DNA from: Pseudomonadota bacterium
GTDB lineage: Bacteria; Pseudomonadota; Gammaproteobacteria; Xanthomonadales; Xanthomonadaceae
NCBI GenBank assembly: GCA_023386795.1
Contig: JAEWJB010000137.1
Coordinates: 1-41,701, forward strand
Direction: 5' to 3'
Length of the DNA stretch: 41,701 nt
Shown here piece after piece: positions 6,912-14,980 of this stretch (positions are counted from its first letter, which is position 1; each line of letters opens with the position of its first letter). The translations under genes were made by a program, and so were the position numbers. The notes beneath the pieces are model-generated. The model did not search any database. It was not told the DNA's origin and was given only the letters and a program-made list of their open reading frames with translations.

Positions 6912-9900
6912 CTAGTCCTTCGGATCAGCCTTCTTGCCGGCGGCAGGCTTGGCATCCGCCTCGTCATGCTCCTCGCGCCCGACGACCTCGACCTTTGGAT
7001 CCTTCCAGGGCCCGGTCACCCGATAAGTCCGCGCCCCCAGCTCGCCGAGCGGCTTGGACAGCACCGCGTTGGCCGCCGCCCCCACCGCAGCCCCGACCGG
7101 CCCACCGGCCACCGCCCCGACCACCGTCAACAGGTTGCCGGACTTGGGATGCACATCGATCGTCTGGTCGAACTGCTGCCGGCGCAGATCGGCGGCGCCG
7201 CGAATATCGATATCCGCCGCCGGCCCTTCGATGCGCACCTTGCTGGTCTGCGCCAGCCCGTCATCGAACCGCACCTCGCCATCGACGCGGTTGAAGGCAA
7301 ACCCCTTCGAGAAGAAATCCCGGAAATCCAACATCAACCGTCGCGGCAGCTGCGCCACGCTGAGCAGGCCGAGCACGCGTCCCGCGCCAGGCTCCACTTC
7401 CAGCAGCTGGCCATTGCGCGCCGCGACCTTGAGATTGCCTTCCAGCTCGGCCAGCTTGAATCCCGTCGGCGAACCCGGCCAGCCCGCATCGAGCTGCAAC
7501 TCGCCCTCGCCGGCGCGCAGCTGCCCGCCGAAGCCGAGGTCGCGTACCAGATCGCCCAGGTTGCGGCTATCCAGCCGTGCCGACAGCCGCGTCGTGGCCG
7601 CCTCTCCCTTGCCGCGCCACGCACCGGTGAGCGCGATGTCCTGGTCGGCCGAATGCAGCTGCAACTGGTCCAGCTGCAAACCGTCGGTGAGACGGCGCGT
7701 GCGCAGCACCGCCTTGCCGAGTTTCAACTTGCCCAGCTGCAGGTCCGCGACGTCCAGCGACAGCGGCGGCAGCTTCGCCGGATCCACTTCGTCCACGGCC
7801 TTGCGTTGCGGTTCGGGCAGTGTCTGCGCCAGCGCGCCACTGGTGGCCACTTCGTCGCTCGGCGCAGGCGATGCCGGCGCCGCCGCCGACTGCCAGTAGA
7901 CACGCTGCAGATCGCCACGCACCAACGCGCCCTCGGCATTGGGCACCTGCAGGCTGCCTTGCAGCGAAGGCCCGTCGAGCTGCACGGTCACTGCGTCGTG
8001 CTGCGGCTTCAGGCGCAGGCGCGTCTGCGCAAACGCCCCGCCGATCAGCAGCAGGCGGTCGGCCTGCACGTCCACCTGCTGCAACGGCAGGCTGTTGCCG
8101 TCGCCGCCTTCGTCATCGCCGCCGCGGGCCAGGCTGATCCAGTCCATCGCGTCGAGCGACTCGGTATGGCCGGTCACCACCAGCCCATGCTCGGGCGGCG
8201 TATCGGTAACGGTATCGCTGCCCATCACCACGCGCACGCCGGTGCGGTCCTTCTGCGTGACAGCCTTGAGCGCCACCAACTGGCCGAACGCGACATCGAC
8301 CTCGCCGCTGCCCAGCGGCAGCGCGACATCCACGCGCGTGGGCAGCGGACGGTCGGCAGGTTTGTCGAGCGGCGCCGGAAGATCCAGCGTGGTGCCGACC
8401 AGGTCCGAATCCAGCCGCAGGTGGCTGGCCGGCTCCGGCTTGCCGGGTTGCGCGCGCGGCAGGCTCACGCCGACATTCCAGTGCGAGGCGCCGTGCACGT
8501 AAGGCCGCAGCCATTCCATCTGCGGCGCGCGGTCGAATAGGTCCTTGGCGTCGAGCACCGAGCCGTAGCGCGCCTCGAAGGCTTGGTTGGGATCTTTCAC
8601 CGGCGCGCCGGCACGCAGGTCCAGCGTGCCGGTGTTGCCGTTGTGGCGCACCGCCAGCCCTTCAGCGGCGAAACCCTCGCTGCTGTAGTCGGCGCTGCCC
8701 TGCACCTGGTCGAAGGCCAGGTCCCAGCGCTTGTCGGCGAGCTTGGCACCTTGCAAGGCCACCTGCCCCTTGAGGTGCCCGCCGGGGCCGCCATGCAGCA
8801 TCAGCAGCAGGTCGAAATCCGTGCTGGCCGGGCCACTGACGGCCACGTTGTCCAGCGTGTCGCCGTAGCTGGCGTGCAGCGGGCTGCGCCGCAGCACGGA
8901 CAACAGGTGCGAGGCGTCCGCGTCGGTATGCGCGCGCACGTACAGCTGCCCCTCGGCGAAATCGGGGATGCCGGCCTCGAACTGCGCCACCGGCGCGCCG
9001 CCGAGGTCGCCATGGCCCTGCAGCTGGAAACCGTTGGCGATGAAGGCCACATCGGCGTCGACCTTCTCCATCGCCGGCCAATCCTTCTGGAAGCGGATCA
9101 CGCCGTCGTGGATGTGGCCGGTCGCTTCGAAGCGGCCGTTGTGCTGGTCGAACGGCCAGTCGTCCAGGTCACCGCTGACCAGTCCCACGCCCTCGGTCAG
9201 GGTGCCGCCGGCCAGCGCCATGTCCAGCCAGTCCATCGCGTGCTGGCTCATCTTGCCGTGGATCCAGAACTTGCTGGCGACCGGCACCTGGGCATCGTCC
9301 AGCTCGGCGGCCAGATCGATGCGCGGGCGGCTGCCATCGTTCTCGAACCACATGCCACCGCGCACATTCGCGGCATAGTCGCTCGCCTGCACGCGCAGCG
9401 CCGGGGTGGCGACACGCCAGCCACCGCCTTCGCGCCAGCCGACGATCTCTCCCGCAAGCCGCACCTCGTGCACCACGCCAAAGCCCCAGGGCCAGTCGAA
9501 GCGCACGCGCGCCGACGGCACCGGGCGCAGGCGCACGCCGTCGGCATCGCCCTCGAAGTCGCCCTGCAGGCCACTCAGCCCCGGCGCGTGGCCGGCGCTG
9601 GCAAAGGCCATCTCGTCCAGCCTGCCCTCGGCCCACAACCGGCCGCCCTGCTCGCCGGCCAATTGCAGGCGGCCCAGCCGCAGCGTCGGGCGGGATTGCT
9701 GCAGCCATTGCCGAAGCCCCGGCTCGACCTGGTCGGTAAGGCCCAATACGGCCAGCAACGGGGTGGCATCGAGATTGCGCCCACTCACCGCGTAGCGATG
9801 ACCATTGGCGATGGACAGGCTGTCCAGCGGCTGCACCTTGCCGCCGGTGGTGATGCGCAGCAGCGGCGCGTCGATGCGCCAGCCCTGGGCGCTTGTGCGC

Positions 9901-10787
9901 CAGCGCAAGCTCGCCTGCAGGCGATCCCACGCCACGGTGGGCGCCGGCCCGCCACCGGCCGCCGTGCCGCGCAAGCGCACGCCGTTGAGGTCGGCCTGCG
10001 TGGTCACCGCGACGATGCGATGCGCGCGCAGCGACGCCCACACCTGGGCACGGCCTTGGCCGCCGGCCAGCTGCACGCCGGCCGCCTTGAGCAGCGGCGA
10101 CCACGCGGCCAGGTCGGCCGGCGAGGCCGCGGCGTAGGCGGTACCGTCGCCGGCGTGGCGGTCGAAGTCCAGCACCGCGCTGAGCGGGGCGTGGGCGGTG
10201 TCGATCCAGGCGCGTCCGCCGGCACGGACCTGGTGTCCGCTGACGCGCAGGCGCAGGTCGATGCGCGGCAGCACCGTGTCGATGCCGATGCCCGGGGCAT
10301 GCACCTGCAGGCGGCCGCCGACCACCTGCAGCTCGCCGAGCCTGCGAAGGGCGTCCAGCGGATCGCCGCTGCCGGTGCTGGGCAGGCCCTGCACGGACCA
10401 CGCGCCGTCGTCGGCCCGCTGCAGGGTAAGGGCCAGGTTGCGCAGGCGCAGTTCGGTGAGCGAGCGACCCGGCAGCAGGCCCGAATACATCGCCACCAGC
10501 ACCTCCGCCTCGCCGACCTGCACGCCGTCGCGCGCGCCGATGCGCAGGCCCTGCAGCCGCAGCAACGGACCGCGCCGGGTCCATTCGGTACGCATGGTGT
10601 CGAAGTGCACCGGCTGGCCGGCGCGGGCGCCGAGCCAGGCCTCGACCTTTTGCGGCTGGCGCTCCACCAGCGGCAACACCTGGCTGAGCGCGCCCACCAG
10701 CAAGGCGACCAGCACCACGCCCAGCGCCAGCGCGTAGCTGGCATAGCGGCGGGTCAGGCGCAGGCGGCGGCGCAGCGGGGTGGGCAT
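6912..10787 (-). CDS. yhdP: YhdP family AsmA-like phospholipid transport protein
   Basis: The 1291-residue protein (E. coli YhdP 1266) is anchored in the inner membrane by a segment at about residues 17-38. It spans the periplasm with a long beta-groove of the AsmA/DUF3971 type. With TamB and YdbH, YhdP is known to carry phospholipids to the outer membrane. The family N-terminus QVLPLVERQPQKVEAWLGAR is clear, as is the C-terminal AsmA-like region ending in GPWKDPKVEVVGREEHDEAD and a charged tail. The start is placed at ATG 10787 (MPTPLRRRL). An ATG at 10856 in the same frame would put a non-conserved extension before the membrane anchor. No good Shine-Dalgarno site is seen. rng lies 120 bp upstream on the same strand, so maf, rng and yhdP probably form one operon. 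Confidence 0.93.
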   Translation of the reverse strand: MPTPLRRRLRLTRRYASYALALGVVLVALLVGALSQVLPLVERQPQKVEAWLGARAGQPVHFDTMRTEWTRRGPLLRLQGLRIGARDGVQVGEAEVLVAMYSGLLPGRSLTELRLRNLALTLQRADDGAWSVQGLPSTGSGDPLDALRRLGELQVVGGRLQVHAPGIGIDTVLPRIDLRLRVSGHQVRAGGRAWIDTAHAPLSAVLDFDRHAGDGTAYAAASPADLAAWSPLLKAAGVQLAGGQGRAQVWASLRAHRIVAVTTQADLNGVRLRGTAAGGGPAPTVAWDRLQASLRWRTSAQGWRIDAPLLRITTGGKVQPLDSLSIANGHRYAVSGRNLDATPLLAVLGLTDQVEPGLRQWLQQSRPTLRLGRLQLAGEQGGRLWAEGRLDEMAFASAGHAPGLSGLQGDFEGDADGVRLRPVPSARVRFDWPWGFGVVHEVRLAGEIVGWREGGGWRVATPALRVQASDYAANVRGGMWFENDGSRPRIDLAAELDDAQVPVASKFWIHGKMSQHAMDWLDMALAGGTLTEGVGLVSGDLDDWPFDQHNGRFEATGHIHDGVIRFQKDWPAMEKVDADVAFIANGFQLQGHGDLGGAPVAQFEAGIPDFAEGQLYVRAHTDADASHLLSVLRRSPLHASYGDTLDNVAVSGPASTDFDLLLMLHGGPGGHLKGQVALQGAKLADKRWDLAFDQVQGSADYSSEGFAAEGLAVRHNGNTGTLDLRAGAPVKDPNQAFEARYGSVLDAKDLFDRAPQMEWLRPYVHGASHWNVGVSLPRAQPGKPEPASHLRLDSDLVGTTLDLPAPLDKPADRPLPTRVDVALPLGSGEVDVAFGQLVALKAVTQKDRTGVRVVMGSDTVTDTPPEHGLVVTGHTESLDAMDWISLARGGDDEGGDGNSLPLQQVDVQADRLLLIGGAFAQTRLRLKPQHDAVTVQLDGPSLQGSLQVPNAEGALVRGDLQRVYWQSAAAPASPAPSDEVATSGALAQTLPEPQRKAVDEVDPAKLPPLSLDVADLQLGKLKLGKAVLRTRRLTDGLQLDQLQLHSADQDIALTGAWRGKGEAATTRLSARLDSRNLGDLVRDLGFGGQLRAGEGELQLDAGWPGSPTGFKLAELEGNLKVAARNGQLLEVEPGAGRVLGLLSVAQLPRRLMLDFRDFFSKGFAFNRVDGEVRFDDGLAQTSKVRIEGPAADIDIRGAADLRRQQFDQTIDVHPKSGNLLTVVGAVAGGPVGAAVGAAANAVLSKPLGELGARTYRVTGPWKDPKVEVVGREEHDEADAKPAAGKKADPKD

Positions 10788-10907
10788 CAGGAACCGGAAA
10801 CGGGATGGCAGGCAGGAACGAGCCGTACAGCATGCCAGCTGCGGGCGGAACTCCACCGCAACGGCATCACGGAACTCCCTTCACATCGCCGGGCGACCCG
10901 GCCGCCT

Positions 10908-12395
10908 TCACAACAGCACCACGTCGAACTGCTCCTGCAGGTACTGGTCGTCGGACTGGAAACTGATGCTCTTGCCGAGGAACTCCTCCAGCTCGGCCAC
11001 CGCGGTGGATTCCTCGTCGGTGATGCGCGCCACCACCTTGGGCGAGGCGATCACCAGCAGCCGGGCGGCATCGAACTGACGCACCGCCCGGGTGATCTCG
11101 CGGAAAATCTCGTAGGTCACCGTCTCGGTGGTCTTGATGCTGCCGCGGCCGCCGCACTCGGGGCATGGCTCGGACAACTGCCGCTCCAGGCTCTCGACGG
11201 TGCGCTTGCGGGTCATCTCCACCAGGCCCAGCGGGGAGAAGTCGTACACCGTGGTCTTGGCATGGTCGCGCGCCAGCGATTTCTCCAGCGTGCGCAGCAC
11301 CTGGCGGCGGTGCTCGGGATCGTCCATGTCGATGAAGTCGATGATGATGATGCCGCCGAGGTTGCGCAGGCGCAGCTGGCGGGCCACCGACTGGGCGGCC
11401 TCCAGGTTGGTGCGGAAGACCGTCTCCTCCAGGTTGCGCTGGCCGACGAAGGAACCGGTGTTGACGTCGATGGTGGTCATCGCCTCGGTCTGGTCGATCA
11501 CCAGGTAGCCGCCGGACTTGAGCGGCACCTGCTTCTCCAGCGCGCGCCCGATCTCGTCCTCGACCCCGTACAGGTCGAAGATCGGCCGGTCGCCGGCATA
11601 CAGTTCGATGCGCTCGGCCAGCACCGGCATGTACTTGGCGACGAAGGCCTGCAGCTGCCCGAAGGTTTCCTTGGAATCGACCTTCACCTTGTCCACGTCC
11701 TTGCGGATCAGGTCGCGGACCGAGCGCAGCGGCAGGCTCAGGTCCTCGTAGATGATGCTGCAGGTCGGCGATTCGCGGCCGCGCCGCTCCACCACGTTCC
11801 ACACCCGTGACAAGTAGGCGATGTCCTCGGCCAGCGCCTCGGCCGGCTGGCCTTCCGCGTTGGTGCGAATGATGTAGCCGTAGCCCCCGTGGCTGGCCGC
11901 CAGCTCGGTGACGATACCCTTCAGGCGCGCGCGCTCGGCCTCGTCCTCGATGCGCGCCGACACCCCCACCACCTTGGATTGCGGCAGCAGCACCAGGTAG
12001 CGCGAGGGAATGCTGATCTGCGTGGTCAGGCGCGCGCCCTTGCTCCCGATGGGGTCCTTGACCACCTGCACCACCACGTCCTGGCCGTCGCGCAACAGCT
12101 CGACGATGGGTACGGCGGTGGCCGGCGTGAGCGGCGGCTCGCCGGATTCGACCACGCCGGGCGTGGCCGCGCGCACCACGTCGTTGGCGTGCAGGAAGGC
12201 GGCCCGTTCCAGGCCCACCTCCACGAAGGCGGCTTGCATGCCGGGCATCACCCGCTGCACCTTGCCCTTGTAGATGTTGCCGACCACCCCGCGGCGCCAG
12301 CCGCGCTCGATGTGCAGTTCTTGCAGCATGCCGTTCTCGATCACCGCCACGCGAGTTTCGCGGGGGGTCACGTTGACCAGGATCTCTTCCGACAT
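10908..12395 (-). CDS. rng: Ribonuclease G
   Basis: The 495-residue endoribonuclease (E. coli RNase G 489) trims the 5' end of 16S rRNA and takes part in mRNA decay. An S1 RNA-binding domain lies at about residues 36-128 (NIYKGKVQRVMPGMQAAFVE). The metal-binding acidic residues are Asp310 in AMTTIDVNTGSFVG and Asp353 in IIIDFIDMDDPEHRRQVL. The zinc-link CPEC is at 411-414. It stops near residue 495 without the long disordered scaffold of RNase E, which separates it from that enzyme. Its ATG shares one base with the maf TGA (TGATG), so the two should be translated together. Confidence 0.97.
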   Translation of the reverse strand: MSEEILVNVTPRETRVAVIENGMLQELHIERGWRRGVVGNIYKGKVQRVMPGMQAAFVEVGLERAAFLHANDVVRAATPGVVESGEPPLTPATAVPIVELLRDGQDVVVQVVKDPIGSKGARLTTQISIPSRYLVLLPQSKVVGVSARIEDEAERARLKGIVTELAASHGGYGYIIRTNAEGQPAEALAEDIAYLSRVWNVVERRGRESPTCSIIYEDLSLPLRSVRDLIRKDVDKVKVDSKETFGQLQAFVAKYMPVLAERIELYAGDRPIFDLYGVEDEIGRALEKQVPLKSGGYLVIDQTEAMTTIDVNTGSFVGQRNLEETVFRTNLEAAQSVARQLRLRNLGGIIIIDFIDMDDPEHRRQVLRTLEKSLARDHAKTTVYDFSPLGLVEMTRKRTVESLERQLSEPCPECGGRGSIKTTETVTYEIFREITRAVRQFDAARLLVIASPKVVARITDEESTAVAELEEFLGKSISFQSDDQYLQEQFDVVLL

Positions 12396-12967
12396 CAGGG
12401 CGCTCCGTGGGGGTTGAGCAGTTGCGAGGTCTGGTACAGCGGCAGGCCCATCACTCCGGAGTAACTGCCCTCCAGATGCTGGACGAAACTTTCGGCCAGG
12501 CCCTGGATCGCATAGGCGCCGGCCTTGCCCATTGGCTCGCCGGTGGCGACGTAGGCGGAGATCGTGGCGGCATCGAGCGGTGCGAAGCGCACCTTGGACA
12601 CCACGGCCTGAACCTGCTCGCCGCCGTCCGCATCGACCAGCGCCAACACGGTGACGACTTCGTGGGTGTGTCCGGAGAGCGCGTGCAGCATCGCCGCCGC
12701 GTCGCTCGCATCGGCCGGCTTGCCGAACACGCGCTGGCCAAGGATCACCTCGGTGTCGGCGGCCAGCACGCGCGCGGTCGGGTCGCCCGCACGCACCGCG
12801 GCCAGCCCGGCGCGGGCCTTGTCCAGCGCCACGCGACGCACGTAATCGTGGGCCGGCTCGTCGACGCCACGCACTTCCGGCACGTCCAGGTCGACGACCT
12901 GGAAGGGGATGGCAAGGCGCTGCAGGAGTTCGGAACGGCGGGGGGAGCGGGAAGCGAGCCAGAGCAT
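12395..12967 (-). CDS. maf: Maf-like nucleoside triphosphate pyrophosphatase (YhdE type, dTTP/UTP)
   Basis: This 190-residue cytosolic house-cleaning enzyme hydrolyses nucleoside triphosphates to monophosphates. The P-loop-like SRSPRRSELL (residues 6-15), the catalytic Asp71 in LAADTEVI, and QGLAESFVQHLEGSYSGVMG near the C-terminus mark the YhdE subgroup, which prefers dTTP, UTP and modified pyrimidines. The YceF subgroup instead has a Trp-Arg pair in the first motif. The start ATG 12967 (MLWLAS) fits the family. There is no Shine-Dalgarno site, and a TATGCT element lies six bases before it, so the mRNA may be leaderless. It overlaps rng by one base. Confidence 0.95.
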   Translation of the reverse strand: MLWLASRSPRRSELLQRLAIPFQVVDLDVPEVRGVDEPAHDYVRRVALDKARAGLAAVRAGDPTARVLAADTEVILGQRVFGKPADASDAAAMLHALSGHTHEVVTVLALVDADGGEQVQAVVSKVRFAPLDAATISAYVATGEPMGKAGAYAIQGLAESFVQHLEGSYSGVMGLPLYQTSQLLNPHGAP

Positions 12968-12973
12968 CGGCGA

Positions 12974-12979
12974 AGCATA
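12974..12979 (-). promoter_or_regulatory. Candidate -10 element of maf
   Basis: The complement of 12974-12979 reads TATGCT and lies six bases before the maf ATG. No good -35 is seen at the right distance. With no ribosome site, a leaderless maf-rng transcript is possible. A 7-bp hairpin GCGGCCA/TGGCCGC (12984-12990, 12995-13001) lies just upstream, in the space shared with the divergent SIMPL gene. Confidence 0.3.
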
Positions 12980-13087
12980 ACCCGCGGCCAAGCGTGGCCG
13001 CGCCATGACGCGTGGACCCCGCACGACTCACAGCCGGTTCATCGTCCCGAAACCAGTCTGGTAGTGCCCATCCTCAAGGAACGTCGA

Positions 13088-13819
13088 ATGCGCGCCCTCA
13101 AGCCGTTGCTGCTTGCCCTGTCCCTCTCCCCGCTGGCCCTTGCCATGACCGCCCAGGCCCAGACCGCCGCCCCCGCCTACACCCTTCCCGCTGACGCCAC
13201 GATCCTCAACGTCTCCGCCGACGCCGAGGCCAGCCGCGTGCCGGACATCGCCCGCCTCTCGGCCGGCGTCGTCACCCAGGCCGCGGACGGCAACACCGCC
13301 ATGCGCCAGAACGCCGAGCAGATGAGCAAGGTGGTCGCGGCGATCAAGGCGGCCGGCATCGCCGAGAAGGATGTCCAGACCAGCGGCATCAACCTCAGCC
13401 CCCAGTACCAGTACAAGGAGGGCGAGGCGCCGAAGATCAACGGCTACCAGGCCAGCAACACCGTGAGCCTGAAGGTGCGCGACGTCTCGCGCCTGGGCAA
13501 GGTGCTCGACGCGCTGGCCGCGCAGGGCGCCAACCAGATCAATGGCCCGAGCTTCGAGATCGACAACCCCGAGCCGGTCTATGACGAAGCCCGCATCGCC
13601 GCGCTGAAGAAGGCGCAGCAGCGTGCCGACACCTACGCCCGCCAGCTGGGCCTGAAGGTGCGCCGCATCGTGAGCATCTCCGAGGGTCGCAGCGGCGGCG
13701 TGCGCCCGGTGATGATGATGGCGGCGCGCGCTCAGAGCGCGGCCATGGACACCCCGGTGTCGCCGGGCGAAACGACGCTGTCGGTCAACCTGGACGTGAC
13801 GTTCGAGTTGGCCAGGTAA
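13088..13819 (+). CDS. Periplasmic SIMPL domain (DUF541) protein
   Basis: The 243-residue precursor has a signal peptide (MRALKPLLLALSLSPLALAM followed by TAQAQ, cleavage near residue 24) and one SIMPL/DUF541 domain over nearly all the rest. Family marks are ILNVSADAEASRVPDIARLS, the central GYQASNTVSLKVRDVSRLG and ALKKAQQRADTYARQLGLKV. E. coli YggE of this family lessens oxidative stress, and other members form channels or assemble in the periplasm, so the exact role is open. AAGGA sits seven bases before the ATG. It is divergent from maf and closed by a strong terminator, so it is its own unit and not co-transcribed with tonB. Confidence 0.9.
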   Translation: MRALKPLLLALSLSPLALAMTAQAQTAAPAYTLPADATILNVSADAEASRVPDIARLSAGVVTQAADGNTAMRQNAEQMSKVVAAIKAAGIAEKDVQTSGINLSPQYQYKEGEAPKINGYQASNTVSLKVRDVSRLGKVLDALAAQGANQINGPSFEIDNPEPVYDEARIAALKKAQQRADTYARQLGLKVRRIVSISEGRSGGVRPVMMMAARAQSAAMDTPVSPGETTLSVNLDVTFELAR

Positions 13820-13842
13820 CGAACAACACACCGCAAAGCCTC

Positions 13843-13871
13843 GGGGCCGGTCAATCCGGCCCCTTTTTTTT
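13843..13871 (+). terminator. Intrinsic terminator of the SIMPL gene
   Basis: An 8-bp stem GGGGCCGG (13843-13850) pairs with CCGGCCCC (13856-13863) around TCAAT and is followed by eight T residues. Confidence 0.95.
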
Positions 13872-14054
13872 GGGGCCCTCCGCGCGCGCCAAGCGACCCA
13901 ACCCAAACGAAAGCAAAACACCGAGAGCCCGAGCCCTATCCAGCCAGCCAGACCCGAGCCAATGATCAAACCGCAGGCGTGCCTCCGGTGGCGGCGTCTT
14001 CCGGGGACCTCCGTGCAGCATCACTCCGCAGTTCCTTTTCCAAGGAGGTGGGAC

Positions 14055-14711
14055 ATGGTTCGCACACAACATCCGCCGTTTGCCTTCCGCTTCGATCCCT
14101 CGCGCATCCTCGCCCTGAGCACCGCGATTGCCCTGCACCTGCTGGCCCTGTTGCTGCTGCTGATTCCGTTGAGCCATCGCGCCATGCCCCCTGCCCCGCA
14201 GCCGGTCACCCCGCGCTGGCAGTTGCCGATCACCGTCCCGACGCCGCCGGTGCCGGTCTCCCCGGAAACACCGCGCCCGGTACAACCGTCCACGCCTGTC
14301 CACCGCAGCGTGCCGATCCCGCCGGTCGCGCCGACCTCCGAAGCGTCGGCCGACAACGCAGTGAACGCCTTGCCTGCCGACGAGACGCCCGCGCTGTCGA
14401 CGACGGATATCGGCCCGGCGACCACCGCGCCCTCACCGGGTGCCAGCCTGCAATACCTGCGGGCCCCGCCCCCCTCCTATCCGCGCGCCGCGCTGAAGGA
14501 CCGCCTGCAGGGCACGGTGCTGCTGCAAGTGAGGGTGGACACCGACGGCCGCCCGGTGGCGGTGGATATCGCCCGCAGCAGTGGCCATCGCGTGCTGGAC
14601 CAGGCCGCCCAACAGCAGGTCATGCGCCAGTGGCGGTTCCGGCCTGCCACCCAGGAGGGCCATGCCGTGGAGGCCATTGGGCTGGTGCCCGTGGCTTTTT
14701 CTCTGGATTAG
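14055..14711 (+). CDS. TonB family energy-transducing protein
   Basis: This 218-residue protein has one N-terminal inner-membrane segment (about residues 18-39, with His28 in the region where TonB carries its conserved His). A Pro-rich periplasmic linker spans about 43-92. The C-terminal TonB domain (about 131-218) includes APPPSYPRAALKDRLQGTVL, VDTDGRPVAVDIARSSG and the family WRFRPA block. TonB passes proton-motive energy from ExbB/ExbD to outer-membrane receptors. No exbB or exbD is in the window, so it must borrow them. AAGGAGGTG before the ATG is a near-perfect Shine-Dalgarno site. It directly precedes two TonB-dependent receptors and may serve them. Confidence 0.9.
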   Translation: MVRTQHPPFAFRFDPSRILALSTAIALHLLALLLLLIPLSHRAMPPAPQPVTPRWQLPITVPTPPVPVSPETPRPVQPSTPVHRSVPIPPVAPTSEASADNAVNALPADETPALSTTDIGPATTAPSPGASLQYLRAPPPSYPRAALKDRLQGTVLLQVRVDTDGRPVAVDIARSSGHRVLDQAAQQQVMRQWRFRPATQEGHAVEAIGLVPVAFSLD

Positions 14712-14741
14712 ACGCTCCGGGCCCCGCGGCTCGCGCACCTG

Positions 14742-14767
14742 ATGCCGCCCCACGGGGCGGCATTTTT
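14742..14767 (+). terminator. Intrinsic terminator of the tonB-like gene
   Basis: ATGCCGCCCC (14742-14751) pairs with GGGGCGGCAT (14754-14763), followed by TTTT. This separates the tonB-like gene from the receptor downstream. Confidence 0.9.
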
Positions 14768-14842
14768 ATTGCCTGTTCGCCGCCGATCGCGCCGATTCGC
14801 CGATCCTGGCCAACGGGTCGCCGCCGCCGGCAAAAACTATGC

Positions 14843-14867
14843 GCGAAGTCACATTTGTGGACTTCGC
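14843..14867 (+). promoter_or_regulatory. Inverted repeat upstream of the first receptor promoter
   Basis: GCGAAGTC (14843-14850) and GACTTCGC (14860-14867) are perfect 8-bp arms. The arms extend inward as CACA and TGTG with one base offset. The centre lies about 59 bases before the predicted start of transcription, a usual place for an activator site. AT-rich DNA (ATTAATTTTT) follows. No specific regulator can be named. Confidence 0.45.
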
Positions 14868-14878
14868 ATTAATTTTTC

Positions 14879-14907
14879 GTGACGCACCGCTGAATCCTGA
14901 GTAGATT
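14879..14907 (+). promoter_or_regulatory. Candidate promoter of the first TonB-dependent receptor
   Basis: GTGACG (14879-14884), a 17-base spacer and TAGATT (14902-14907) match the -35 and -10 consensus at four positions each. Transcription would start near 14914, immediately before the hairpin at 14915. Confidence 0.4.
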
Positions 14908-14914
14908 CTGAATA

Positions 14915-14939
14915 CCCAGCCGTATCCATGGCGGCTGGG
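14915..14939 (+). promoter_or_regulatory. Hairpin at the predicted 5' end of the receptor mRNA
   Basis: CCCAGCCG (14915-14922) pairs with CGGCTGGG (14932-14939) around a nine-base loop, 28 bases before the AGGAGAG ribosome site. If the promoter above is right, this stem forms the very 5' end of the message. Such stems are known to protect abundant outer-membrane protein mRNAs from decay. Confidence 0.5.
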
Positions 14940-14980
14940 GCTTGCCTATTCACCACCATTCCACGCAGGAGAGAGCGTCA

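Noticed and set aside
8583..11810. A 1075-codon plus-strand frame antisense to yhdP and rng
   Set aside because: It is a His/Gln/Gly-rich shadow running across two recognised genes and their junction, with no ribosome site or known domain.
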